A stretch of 64,000 nt of DNA from BOG-932 sp965276835 (GTDB lineage Bacteria; Pseudomonadota; Alphaproteobacteria; BOG-932; Roseiterribacteraceae): assembly GCA_965276835.1 (NCBI GenBank), contig OZ255631.1, forward strand, positions 1,116,001 to 1,180,000, written 5' to 3'. The notes below the pieces were generated by a model. That model saw only the letters and a program-made list of their open reading frames with translations, did no database searches and was not told where the DNA came from. Position numbers and translations under genes: made by a program. Shown here in pieces: positions 51,542 through 59,711 of this stretch (positions within the stretch are counted from its first letter, which is position 1; every line of letters begins with the position of its first letter).

Positions 51542-52512
51542 AGCGTCTGCTATCTTCAACCGCGTTGCTTTTGGCGCTTTCCAGCACGCTCCCGCTCCTC
51601 GCCGCACCTTCGCCGGTCATTATCGCGACAGGGCCGGTTGCCGATTTTGCCTATCCGCTCGGCGGCGAAATTTGCCGGCTCTATGAAAAACAGGCGGCGG
51701 ACAAGTCGCGCTGCGCGGCCGAAGCGACCGACGGTTCGATCGAAAATCTGAATCTGCTGCGGAACGGAGATGTCGGCCTGGCAATCGTGCAATCCGACGT
51801 CGCGGCGGACGCGCTTGCCGGCACGGGCCAGTTTGCAGGCGCGAAGCCGTTCGTCGAATTGCGCGCGATTACAGGTTTTTACACCCAGGCACTAACGATC
51901 GTCGTTAAGGGCGATGGGCCGGTGAAGACAGTCGACGATCTGAAGGGCAAACGGATCGTCGTCGGTGAACCGGGAACTCCCGAACCGCTTTTCGCAGACT
52001 TTCTGGAGGGATTGGGCTGGACCAAGGCCGATCTGGGCGGCGAGATCGAAATGCCTCGCGCCGATCAGGTCGGCGCGCTGTGCAGCGGATCCGCCGCGGC
52101 GGTTGCGGTGACTGCACCGCATCCCAACGGGTTCGTGCGCCAACTGCTGGCGGCGTGCGGGGGAACGATCCTGGATCTGGCCGGCCCGGTAATCGATACG
52201 ATCAGCGCGCAGCACCCCGCCTACGGGCCAGCGCGGATCGACATGAGCGTTTACGGAGGCCCGGCGCAGGTCATTCAAAGCCTCGGCACGCGCGCTGTGC
52301 TGGTCGCAACCGCGAAGACCGACGATACCCTGGTTCAACGCCTGCTGAAGGCAGTTGTCGATAACATCGACAGATTGAAGGCCGCGCATCCGGCCTTTGC
52401 CGCTCTGGATGCCGGCACCGTGTCGTCCGGTGTGGGCCTTGGCGCGGACCGCCATCCGGCCGCCGCCAGGTATTTCGGGGCCGACAAGACCGGTGATGCC
52501 GGAGGCGGTTAA
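51538..52512 (+). CDS. TAXI-family periplasmic solute-binding protein in the Mla operon
   Basis: The 324-residue protein has a signal peptide (to about PLLAAP) and the TAXI/NMT1-like fold: IIATGPVADFAYPLGGEICRLYE, ATDGSIENLNLLRNGDVGLAIVQSDVA, VKTVDDLKGKRIVVGEPGTPE. TAXI proteins normally deliver solutes to TRAP transporters, yet no TRAP permease gene is adjacent. The ATG overlaps the auxiliary lipoprotein stop by 4 bases, so it is made with the Mla proteins. No mlaC or mlaA is present here; a shuttle or regulatory role is inference. Confidence 0.88.
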   Translation: MKRLLSSTALLLALSSTLPLLAAPSPVIIATGPVADFAYPLGGEICRLYEKQAADKSRCAAEATDGSIENLNLLRNGDVGLAIVQSDVAADALAGTGQFAGAKPFVELRAITGFYTQALTIVVKGDGPVKTVDDLKGKRIVVGEPGTPEPLFADFLEGLGWTKADLGGEIEMPRADQVGALCSGSAAAVAVTAPHPNGFVRQLLAACGGTILDLAGPVIDTISAQHPAYGPARIDMSVYGGPAQVIQSLGTRAVLVATAKTDDTLVQRLLKAVVDNIDRLKAAHPAFAALDAGTVSSGVGLGADRHPAAARYFGADKTGDAGGG

Positions 52513-52635
52513 CCCGCCGTTGCAACAAATCCCAGCTCCTTCCGGTTATTCAGCCAGTCGATGCGAAAATCGCACCGTTTAGGCGTCGCGGGACAGCTTG
52601 ACCCCTCGCGGCGCGGCTGAAGAAGGAAGAACACA

Positions 52636-53013
52636 ATGATCAGTCATCAAGACCGCAAATTTCTGCGTAATGGTGCTGGGCTTGGCGCCATCGCCGTTGC
52701 CTCAGCCATCCTGGCGGGCTGCTATTCTCCGCCGCCGCATGTCGTCCGGACAACCACGGTGGTTGAGGATTCCGCGGGGGGCACCACCGCCTATGTCACC
52801 GTCGCACCGCCCTCGCCCCGAATTGAGGCCATACCGGTAGCGCCAGGTTCGCAATATGTCTGGGATCCCGGCCGCTGGGCGTGGAACGGCGCCAGTTATG
52901 AATGGGTTGCCGGTCACTATGTGGCGCGCCCGCGGGCCGATGCCAACTGGATCGCCGGTCATTGGTCGAACGGGCCGCGCGGCTGGATATGGGAAGAAGG
53001 CCGCTGGGGCTGA
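52636..53013 (+). CDS. YXWGQW-type repeat lipoprotein
   Basis: The 125-residue lipoprotein has a lipobox AILAGC (Cys29) behind a long n-region starting MISHQDRKFLRNGAG. Tandem WDPGRWAWNGASYEWVAGHYVARP and NWIAGHWSNGPRGWIWEEGRWG repeats follow, the WxxGxW/YXWGQW family. It is probably at the outer membrane; the role is unknown. It stands alone between the Mla operon and the kinase. Confidence 0.88.
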   Translation: MISHQDRKFLRNGAGLGAIAVASAILAGCYSPPPHVVRTTTVVEDSAGGTTAYVTVAPPSPRIEAIPVAPGSQYVWDPGRWAWNGASYEWVAGHYVARPRADANWIAGHWSNGPRGWIWEEGRWG

Positions 53014-53051
53014 TCGATCGGCCGCACTTCAGGTTTCCGAAGTGCGGCCAG

Positions 53052-54950
53052 TCATCTCTGCGCGCGGAAGAAATATCTGACGCTCGTGCCTTTACCCGGC
53101 GTGCTGTCGATAATCACGCCGCCGCCAAGTTGCTGTGCCAGCCCCAGAACCTGGCTGAGACCGAGGCCCGATCCTTTTCCGACTTCCTTGGTCGTAAAGA
53201 ATGGTTCGAAGACCTTGCCGAGATTCCCCGATGCAATCCCGGTGCCGGTGTCCGAGACGACAATCTCCACATAGTCACCCGCCGGGGGTTCTTCGGCGCG
53301 CGCCGGCGCGGTGCGCACGACATTGCCGACACTGATTGTGATCGTGCCCCCATCCACCATCGCGTCACGCGCGTTGATGGCAAGGTTCAGTACGGCCAGT
53401 TCAAGTTGCGCGGCATCCGCTACCGCGGGCCAAAGATCGGTCGCGATCTGCGTCTCAATATCGATCCCCTCCCCGATGGTGGTCGGCAGAATGTCGATCA
53501 GGTTGCTGATGAGCGCACCGATATCGACCGGCGCGGGCGCCAGGCGCTGTTTGCGTGAAAAGGCCAGCAGCTGCCCCGTCAGCTTCGCGCCTCGCTCCGC
53601 TGCCGCCAGTGCGTGTTCCAGGAAAGTTTGTGCCCGCGTTTCGGTAATGCGGCGTTTGGCGAGATCGATATTGCCGATGACCGCCTGCAGCAGGTTGTTG
53701 AAATCGTGAGCGACGCCGCCGGACAGCTGACCTATTGCCTCCATCCGTTGCACACGAGCCAGTTGTGCCTCGGCCTTTTTGCGCTCTTCGATCTCGGCGG
53801 ATAGCTGCCGGTTGGCTTGCGCCAGATCGCGCGTCCGTTCAGCGACACGATCTTCCAGCGTCGTCGTAAAGCTGCGGATCGAACGTCCGGCGTCGCTCAT
53901 GGCATCGGCCAGCACGTCGGCTTCGGCAAGACCGGTATGACCGCTGGGCCCCGGCTCGCCGCGTCCCAGCGCCGCGGCATGGGAAACCAATATCTCGATC
54001 GGCTTGGCTATTCCGTCCGCTATACGCCGTGCGACCAGGGCGCCGGCGGCCATCAGGATGAGGCCGATCAGAACTTCGAGATAAAGAGATTGGCGTGCCG
54101 CTGTCGCTAGCATTTCGCGCGGGACGACGACCGAGAAGGTCCACATCGACGTCGGCGATCGGCTGAAGGCGACCGAGGTCGGCGCCCCCTCAAGGGATGT
54201 ACTGTCGAACGATCCTTCGGTCGCGCCCGAATTCAGCTTGGAGAGAAACTCCGCCGATACGGCGTGGCCGACGGTCTTGTCTGAATCGCGCGACCGGCGG
54301 ACGATAAGGCCGGTCCGATCGATGATCACGCCCATCCAGCCCCGGGGCATTCGCTGATCGCGAAAGACCCGGTCGAAGGCCGATGGCCGCATCACGATGG
54401 CAAGCTCGTACAGCATGACACCGTCACGTTGGACCGGAACGTCGATACCGATAACCGGCCCCACTGGGGTTTTTGGGACGAGGTTCGACACATGCGGTCC
54501 GCCAGCCAAAAGGACAGCGCGCTGGGCCGGTGCATTTGTGTCAGTCTGCAGCGGCATTCCCAAGGGCAGCCGCGTGTTGACCAGTTGTCTTCCGTTTTCG
54601 TCCCGAACCACGATCCAGGTATCGGTAATCGCATTTGCCTGCCGCGCCTGCTTGTCGAACGCCGCGAAATCGCCGCCGATCAGCGATGGCGCCGTCGCCA
54701 ATGCCTGCAGCAACGCCTCGGCCTGCCCCAACTGGCGGTCGACGACGATGGACAGCGCGCGCGCCGTCGTTTGCAGTTGAAGCGCCGACGCGTCACGTTC
54801 CTCGGAATAGGCGTAAGCCAGCAGGATTGTCCCGGCCAATGCGGCGGGAACGATGAGGACCGCGGCAAGAATCAGGAGCTGGCGTCTGATCGTGTTGCCG
54901 CGAGTCGATATGCCCGGGTCGTCCGCGTTCGAGGCTGCGCGATGCTTCAC
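53052..54950 (-). CDS. Membrane sensor histidine kinase
   Basis: The 632-residue kinase has helices at about 24-46 and 288-308 flanking a periplasmic dCache-like sensor (ARALSIVVDRQLGQAEALLQALA ... YELAIVMRPSAFDRVFRDQ), then HAMP-like and coiled-coil segments. The HisKA phospho-acceptor is His415 (GGVAHDFNNLLQAVIGN). HATPase_c has NLAINARDAM, DTGTGI and GSGLGLSQVLG. No receiver is attached and no regulator is adjacent, so it is an orphan kinase. Confidence 0.92.
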   Translation of the reverse strand: MKHRAASNADDPGISTRGNTIRRQLLILAAVLIVPAALAGTILLAYAYSEERDASALQLQTTARALSIVVDRQLGQAEALLQALATAPSLIGGDFAAFDKQARQANAITDTWIVVRDENGRQLVNTRLPLGMPLQTDTNAPAQRAVLLAGGPHVSNLVPKTPVGPVIGIDVPVQRDGVMLYELAIVMRPSAFDRVFRDQRMPRGWMGVIIDRTGLIVRRSRDSDKTVGHAVSAEFLSKLNSGATEGSFDSTSLEGAPTSVAFSRSPTSMWTFSVVVPREMLATAARQSLYLEVLIGLILMAAGALVARRIADGIAKPIEILVSHAAALGRGEPGPSGHTGLAEADVLADAMSDAGRSIRSFTTTLEDRVAERTRDLAQANRQLSAEIEERKKAEAQLARVQRMEAIGQLSGGVAHDFNNLLQAVIGNIDLAKRRITETRAQTFLEHALAAAERGAKLTGQLLAFSRKQRLAPAPVDIGALISNLIDILPTTIGEGIDIETQIATDLWPAVADAAQLELAVLNLAINARDAMVDGGTITISVGNVVRTAPARAEEPPAGDYVEIVVSDTGTGIASGNLGKVFEPFFTTKEVGKGSGLGLSQVLGLAQQLGGGVIIDSTPGKGTSVRYFFRAQR

Positions 54951-55123
54951 GAATCTATTTCCGATGACGGTATTGGCGGTGTCAGGAACATTGAACCCGC
55001 GACGTTATTGTATGCTCGTGCAGTCGATATCGCGGCTCTGTCGGATTATCTGCGCGCTCTTCCCCCCCGACCGGCGCATATGATAACTCAGAAGCACCTG
55101 CCCGAGCTGACATAAGGATTGAA

Positions 55124-55735
55124 ATGGACCGCCTCATCGCCGGTTATCGCAGATTCCGTTCCGAGGTTTGGCCCGCCGAACGCGCGCTGTACAAAACTTT
55201 GTCGACGGAAGGACAAAGCCCCGAAACATTGGTAATCGCCTGTTCGGATTCGCGTGTCGATCCTAAGACGGTTTTCGGCGCCGCGCCGGGTGAATTGTTC
55301 ATTATCCGCAATATTGCCGGTCTGGTTCCCATCTATCAACCGGATTCCGCCTATCATGGCACCAGCGCGGCCATTGAATATGCCGTCAGGGTTCTTAAGG
55401 TCGCCCGGATTGTTGTCCTTGGCCACGCGCAATGCGGCGGTGTGAGAGCGGTGGTCGAAGGCGCGCCGAAGGAAGCGCGCGATTTCGTCGAACCCTGGAT
55501 GAGCATGGTCAAATCCATACTTGAACCGCCGCCGCCGCAAGGGGTCGATCCGCACGATCTGCTGCCGCATTACGAGGAAGAGGTGGTAAGGCTGTCAATC
55601 CAGAACCTGATGACATTCCCGTGGATCGCCGACGCGGTCGCCGCCGGCACGCTGAAGCTGGAGGGTTTCCGGTTCGGCATCGAATCCGGCGTGCTCACCC
55701 GCATGGCGGCGGATGGCTTTGTGCCGGTTATCTAG
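55124..55735 (+). CDS. Beta-class carbonic anhydrase
   Basis: The 203-residue enzyme interconverts CO2 and bicarbonate. Zinc ligands are Cys40 (in CSDSRVDP, with the Asp42-Arg44 dyad), His101 and Cys104 (GHAQCGG). Start at ATG 55124 after AAGGA. It is monocistronic and divergent from the sensor kinase. Confidence 0.95.
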   Translation: MDRLIAGYRRFRSEVWPAERALYKTLSTEGQSPETLVIACSDSRVDPKTVFGAAPGELFIIRNIAGLVPIYQPDSAYHGTSAAIEYAVRVLKVARIVVLGHAQCGGVRAVVEGAPKEARDFVEPWMSMVKSILEPPPPQGVDPHDLLPHYEEEVVRLSIQNLMTFPWIADAVAAGTLKLEGFRFGIESGVLTRMAADGFVPVI

Positions 55736-56551
55736 TCATGGCATGACGGTCGGCGCGCCCTGGGTGGCGAGGTATTCCTTCAATTCGGCCTTTCGTTCAT
55801 CGGACGGCCACCAGGATCTGTCCCAGGTCACGCCTTGCCGGACCACGCGGGCCGGCACCCCGGCGGCTGCACAACAAGGCGGCACGTCGGATGTGACGAT
55901 CGCGCCAATCCCCAATATCGTCCCGTTGCCGACGGAAATTCCCCGGCTGATCACGACCTTCTGCCCAATCCAGCAGTGGGCGCCGATGATGATATCTGTC
56001 GGCTCATTGACGATCGCGCCGGTTTCGAGATCGAAGATGGCGTGAGAATCGTAATTCCTGGCCTCGACTTGCCACGAGATCATCGAGTCGTCGCCGACGA
56101 TCAGGCATCTGTTCTCGCCTTCGATGATCCACTGGCTTCCGACCGAGGAAACATTGCGGCCGAATAAGGCCGCCGCCGGTCCATTAATTACGACCTCGAT
56201 AGAGGATGGGCCGCCTTGCCGGAAAAATCCCGATGACGAAAACAGGCACCCGTCGCTTGCGAATAATATCCGTCCGCGCACGCCGCAACCGGTTCCGAGG
56301 ATGACCGTTCCATTGCTGGTGTTTCCAAACTGGACGGATATATCGTTTTGCGTCGTCGCCTTGTCGTAGGCGATCCAGTTGCCCACCCCTGAACTTTCGA
56401 CATGAATCCCATAGGAATTAAGCTCGCCGGCCGTCATCTGGTTAACCTCGGCGATCGTCAGGGAGGATAAGTCGGGGAGCGTGAAGTGCCGCGAATCCAA
56501 AAGGTCGCGATATTTCCTGACCGCGGGATGATCTGCCGGTGCCATAAGCAT
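55736..56551 (-). CDS. Hexapeptide-repeat (left-handed beta-helix) acyltransferase
   Basis: The 271-residue protein shows hexapeptide spacing through NGTVILGTGCGVRGRILFASDG, ENRCLIVGDDSMISW and DIIIGAHCWIGQKVVISRGISVGNGTILGIGAIVTSDVPPCCAAAGVPARVVR, as in maltose/galactoside or serine acetyltransferases. I chose the ATG at 56551 behind GGAGG; an ATG at 56620 is possible. It probably O-acetylates a sugar or glycan. Its stop abuts the carbonic anhydrase stop. Confidence 0.85.
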   Translation of the reverse strand: MLMAPADHPAVRKYRDLLDSRHFTLPDLSSLTIAEVNQMTAGELNSYGIHVESSGVGNWIAYDKATTQNDISVQFGNTSNGTVILGTGCGVRGRILFASDGCLFSSSGFFRQGGPSSIEVVINGPAAALFGRNVSSVGSQWIIEGENRCLIVGDDSMISWQVEARNYDSHAIFDLETGAIVNEPTDIIIGAHCWIGQKVVISRGISVGNGTILGIGAIVTSDVPPCCAAAGVPARVVRQGVTWDRSWWPSDERKAELKEYLATQGAPTVMP

Positions 56552-56666
56552 TCTGGAATCCCCCTCCGCCAGATTTTTCGCGGATCGTCCGCTTGCATAC
56601 GCCCAAATCGACGCGGGCATTAAGAGGGGTGCTGTATGATCCAGCGGGGGAATGACCAGGAAAAAC

Positions 56667-56716
56667 TGGTCGGAGTGAGAGGATTCGAACCTCCGGCCTC
56701 TACGTCCCGAACGTAG
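56667..56716 (-). repeat. attL-like copy of tRNA-Pro 3' half
   Basis: This 50-bp sequence is identical to 59708-59757 and covers the tRNA from the anticodon stem to CCA. Sequence to its right diverges at once from the tRNA (TGCATTTCAG instead of CGCTCTACCA). It is the displaced original tRNA 3' end. Confidence 0.9.
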
Positions 56717-56818
56717 TGCATTTCAGCCCCTGACGACGTGTTTCAGCGTTGTTCATGGCCATTTGGGGTATATTGTTCTCTTTTCGGTGCTGTTCGACGC
56801 GTTTCGACGATTTGCATG

Positions 56819-56839
56819 CTCGTTGATTTCTCGTTGATT
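56819..56839. repeat. Tandem CTCGTTGATT pair near the left end
   Basis: CTCGTTGATT occurs at 56819-56828 and 56830-56839, one helical turn (11 bp) apart, about 100 bp inside the left attachment core. A matching pair lies near the right end. Such tandem sites resemble integrase arm-type sites. The rest of 56717-56987 shows no gene. Confidence 0.55.
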
Positions 56840-56987
56840 TTTCGACGATAAAGCTACCCGACGATTCTCGCACCTGAACATGGTTGACATCGGAATGTCG
56901 GTAGAGCGCGCGGTTGATAAGATGAAGGTCTAAAGGCGCGCGAGGTTCGAACCCCGGTGGAATTCATCAGATACCAACAGGCCGGCG

Positions 56988-57812
56988 CTACGATAGCCGC
57001 TCTCTATGAAGAAGAGGGCTCCAATTGACTTCGCCACTAAGTCTAGCAAGCCCCCGACTCAGGTGGGAGGCTCCGGCGGGGGTGAGGCTGCTTGTCAGTG
57101 GCCAAGCAATTTGGGAGACCGAGAGGGGCCAGAGCTTAGGAATCCCATGGACAGGAATCCTGTCACTTATATCGAACCCGTCGATGCTGGAAAACATAGA
57201 GTAAAAAAGAACGTTACCGATCCCAAAGATCGTCGTTTGTACGTTGTTTCCCCCGTCGTATCCGGGGGGTGGGGTTGGGGTGAGAGCTAGACCACATGAA
57301 TCACGCCAGTAAGCATTCTCCCATCCTCCCACGCCGCATTGGGCGACCCAGATATGAATTCTTGGCGGGATTGTGTGGCTGATTTTGAGGGCATGTCTCT
57401 GGCGCGGTGTAAAAGTTGCCGCGTCTGGTTTGCTCTGTTCGCCCACCATTACCTTGAGCGTTACCCAAAGAGACAACGTGCGCTGTTGCTGGCGATCAAT
57501 CGTAATTTCCTCGCCTTTGATCATCGGCTCTAAGATCGGTCGCACCAGAGTTTCAATCTGGCTCATCCAGCCGGTATTACAGGGCAGGCAGACAACGGGG
57601 AGTTTTTTACTCTTTGCGTTTCCCTGCTTAGTAATCATCTTATAGTTTGTAGAAAAACCTAGCGGGTTTTCAGTGTAGCTTATTTCGTTGTAACCAAGGT
57701 TCTCGTGGGGCAATAATTCACGTGCCCAGTCGGACCAGAAGTGTTCTCCTGTTAGCGGAAAGGTGCCGCAGAACACGCATCCATCGGTGGCTTTGCGTTT
57801 CGTATCTTCCAT
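56988..57812 (-). CDS. HNH-like zinc-binding protein (island cargo)
   Basis: The 274-residue protein opens with DGCVFCGTFPLTGEHFWSDW, continues with KKLPVVCLPCNTGWMSQIE, then LVRPILEPMIKGE and an LSLWVTLKVMVGEQSKPD helix. The two CxxC knuckles plus Glu-His and Cys-Asn resemble HNH-related nucleases with treble-clef zinc, a family often found on mobile islands. I chose the ATG at 57812, directly before the zinc motif; the longer frame adds unlike sequence. Nuclease activity is inferred, not shown. Confidence 0.7.
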   Translation of the reverse strand: MEDTKRKATDGCVFCGTFPLTGEHFWSDWARELLPHENLGYNEISYTENPLGFSTNYKMITKQGNAKSKKLPVVCLPCNTGWMSQIETLVRPILEPMIKGEEITIDRQQQRTLSLWVTLKVMVGEQSKPDAATFTPRQRHALKISHTIPPRIHIWVAQCGVGGWENAYWRDSCGLALTPTPPPGYDGGNNVQTTIFGIGNVLFYSMFSSIDGFDISDRIPVHGIPKLWPLSVSQIAWPLTSSLTPAGASHLSRGLARLSGEVNWSPLLHRERLS

Positions 57813-57982
57813 AGGTGTCCGTTGATCGAAGATCAATATAGCCCTGGAGAGACTACGCGGTACCGTGGTGCCGTAGTGACGCGCACACTGCCAACGCGGC
57901 CCAAGCGCTATAAGCAGTACAAAGCGAAATCCACAAAAGAGTCGAGTCAAAAGGGCGCATACGCTCAAACCAACAAAGGCTA

Positions 57983-58126
57983 ATGCGAACCGTGTTGAGG
58001 GTGTTGGCTGTTATCCCGATAGGGATATTTGGTGGTATCGCCATGCTGGCCTATGGCATTATCGCCATGGTTCTCGCTTGCGCTACCCTGCTTGTTGCTC
58101 TGTTCCGAGAGGCTCCTAAGCGCTAA
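57983..58126 (+). CDS. Small two-helix membrane protein (47 aa)
   Basis: An ATG five bases after AAAGG opens a frame of 47 residues: MRTVLRVLAVIPIGIFGGIA, a Gly/Ala turn, then IIAMVLACATLLVALFREAPKR. Nearly all of it is membrane helix. It lies between the HNH-like gene and the phosphoribosyltransferase remnant and points right. No family is recognised. Confidence 0.55.
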   Translation: MRTVLRVLAVIPIGIFGGIAMLAYGIIAMVLACATLLVALFREAPKR

Positions 58127-58194
58127 GTCGGCAATTAATCTTCCCTTCTTCGCCACCGTCTCGGATTGCCTGTCCCGCAGTCGCCTTACCGCGA

Positions 58195-58421
58195 GTGACC
58201 GTGGACGACTTACTCAGGCTATATGAGACCGAAGAAAACTTAACGCTACCGGCACCCAAGAATATCGGTATCGTCGACGACGTGCTAACCGCAGGCACAG
58301 ATTATAGAGATATGCACACGTTGCTCTCTCGCGCTTCCCTGCGACGAAGATTACTGGCCTCTTCATCGCCCGCCGCGTTTTTCCGCTGCTCGAACTCGAG
58401 GACGTATTTGACGCGGTTTGA
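58195..58421 (+). pseudogene. Frameshifted C-terminal piece of a ComF-like phosphoribosyltransferase
   Basis: From a GTG the frame reads TVDDLLRLYETEENLTLPAP and KNIGIVDDVLTAGTDYRDMH, the PRPP-loop region of ComF-like phosphoribosyltransferases. The frame then breaks. In a second frame the sequence continues RFPATKITGLFIARRVFPLLELEDVFDAV to a stop at 58419-58421. The break lies in CTCTCTCGCGC (about 58326-58336); removing two bases restores one frame. The N-terminal half of the domain is also missing. It is most likely a pseudogene. Confidence 0.7.
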
Positions 58422-58437
58422 CACTGGTACGAGCGCA

Positions 58438-59163
58438 TCAGCGAGACGTGCTTGCTCCGGGTCCATTCGTCACCTTCTTTTCGGCTTGCTCGGCCAAGTC
58501 TTCCCAGATGTTCTGCGGACCATGGAACATGATGGTGGGAGATGCCATGTGGCCATCCACCACTGTCACCAACGATCGGCCGATTTCCACAGTCGCTAAG
58601 ACATCAAAATGCTTTGCAGCGAGCGACTCGGGCGAACACCGCCCCGACGCCGGCTCGAACCCGCGAGGAGCGTGAAGCACCACCCCTCTCATATAGCCAG
58701 GAGGCAGCGGACCGGGATCGCTCGACGACCAATACACCGTGGCCGCTGCGAAAATTTTATGCGCTTCCGGCAGCAGAAATTGTGCGTTAAACGCGAGATG
58801 ATCGATCGTATTAGGACTTTCATTCCTGACGATGAACGACACTGCCGGCACGCAGAGTGTCCCGGCACCATCGTTGTCCATCACCCAAAACACACGACGT
58901 CCGTCAATCTGGATGCCATCCTGGAGACTGAGAACAGGGTTGGGCTCTGAACCCACGTCGTAGCGCTCTGTTGGTGCCCCTGCGGTCGACCCAGAAGCAA
59001 CCACTGAGGCCTTGTTCATCGCTCCGCTGGTAGCGACCTGGCGCTCGTTTTCTTCTGGGACGAGTTTCAAAGCGAAATAAAACAGCAAGCCTAGGGCTAT
59101 GATCACGCAGGTGGCGATAAGCGCGAAATCCGACATGACGCCCGTGTGCGGTTCGTCTTCCAT
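58438..59163 (-). CDS. Membrane-anchored protein of unknown function (island cargo)
   Basis: The 241-residue protein has one membrane helix (about 12-33, IATCVIIALGLLFYFALKL), a low-complexity linker and a C-terminal domain with FWVMDNDGAGTLCVPAVSFIVRN, HKIFAAATVYWSSSDPGP and LATVEIGRSLVTVVDGHM. I chose the ATG at 59163. Topology suggests most of it lies outside the cytoplasm or on the membrane face. No family is recognised. Confidence 0.65.
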   Translation of the reverse strand: MEDEPHTGVMSDFALIATCVIIALGLLFYFALKLVPEENERQVATSGAMNKASVVASGSTAGAPTERYDVGSEPNPVLSLQDGIQIDGRRVFWVMDNDGAGTLCVPAVSFIVRNESPNTIDHLAFNAQFLLPEAHKIFAAATVYWSSSDPGPLPPGYMRGVVLHAPRGFEPASGRCSPESLAAKHFDVLATVEIGRSLVTVVDGHMASPTIMFHGPQNIWEDLAEQAEKKVTNGPGASTSR

Positions 59164-59226
59164 TCGTGCCTCCACGACCCAATTTTCTTTACAAGAAATT
59201 TACATGTTCTTTGACGAATAGGAAGT

Positions 59227-59243
59227 ATCGTTCCTGGAACGAT
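59227..59243 (+). promoter_or_regulatory. Candidate XRE operator
   Basis: ATCGTTC-CTG-GAACGAT is a perfect 7-bp inverted repeat with a 3-base centre, 26 bases upstream of the XRE start and 63 bases from the start of the divergent membrane-anchored gene. It could let the regulator control both. Confidence 0.5.
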
Positions 59244-59269
59244 TGTGCCTATGGCCGCTCCAATGGGCC

Positions 59270-59518
59270 ATGGCCGACCTGAAGGACATCCTGGCGCTAA
59301 ACCTCAGGCGGTGCCGCCGAACGCGGGGATGGACTCAGGAAGAACTTGCGCATCACGTTGGTTTAAGCGGCCGATATATCGGCTCGGTGGAACGTGCTCA
59401 GACTGCGGCTAGCGTTACCGTTCTGGGCCGGCTAGCCGAGGCGTTGGCTGTAGATGCGTGTGAGCTAATCCGCGACGGCTCGGCGATACGACCGGTGGGA
59501 ACGGCACATCGTGATTAG
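59270..59518 (+). CDS. XRE-family HTH regulator
   Basis: The 82-residue protein is a single HTH_3 domain: LALNLRRCRRTRGWTQEELAHHVGLSGRYIGSVERAQTAASVTVLGRLAEAL. I chose the ATG at 59270 (MADLKD). Such small Cro/C1-type or controller proteins regulate island, toxin-antitoxin or restriction genes. It lies divergent from the membrane-anchored gene with a palindrome between. Confidence 0.85.
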   Translation: MADLKDILALNLRRCRRTRGWTQEELAHHVGLSGRYIGSVERAQTAASVTVLGRLAEALAVDACELIRDGSAIRPVGTAHRD

Positions 59519-59550
59519 TAGCGGAGGGCGGAATCAGAAAAATCAGCTAA

Positions 59551-59655
59551 CTTATTGATTTTATTCATTACAGGATGGGACTCGAGCTTGTGACCTCTAC
59601 ATCTCTAACGTAGAGCCCACCCCCTAGAAGTTCGCTCGTTGATTGCTCGTTGACG
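59551..59655. repeat. Degenerate tRNA-Pro end and right CTCGTTGATT pair
   Basis: 59551-59617 is a diverged copy of 59688-59757: it keeps TTGATTTTATTCATTA upstream, and CCTCTAC and AACGTAG of the tRNA part. It is followed by CTCGTTGATT at 59635-59644 and CTCGTTGACG at 59646-59655, again 11 bp apart. It looks like an older attachment site from a previous insertion. Confidence 0.5.
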
Positions 59656-59684
59656 GGGAAATTGGGGATTCTTAGGTCGGGATA

Positions 59685-59711
59685 ACCAATTGATTTCATT
59701 AATCAATTGGT
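59685..59711. repeat. 10-bp inverted repeat at the tRNA-Pro 3' end
   Basis: ACCAATTGAT at 59685-59694 and ATCAATTGGT at 59702-59711 are perfect inverted arms around a 7-base loop. The right arm includes the tRNA CCA. It may be a processing or terminator stem, or a site for integrase or excisionase. Confidence 0.55.

Noticed and set aside
56944..56956. GGTTCGAACCCC resembling a tRNA T-arm
   Set aside because: The surrounding sequence does not fold into acceptor, anticodon and T stems; only the T-loop-like word is present.
58320..58340. Programmed ribosomal frameshift in the phosphoribosyltransferase
   Set aside because: No slippery heptamer or downstream stem was found, and the N-terminal half of the domain is missing, so decay is simpler.
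58214..58438. 74-residue leftward frame inside the island
   Set aside because: The opposite strand shows a recognisable phosphoribosyltransferase sequence, so this frame is a shadow.
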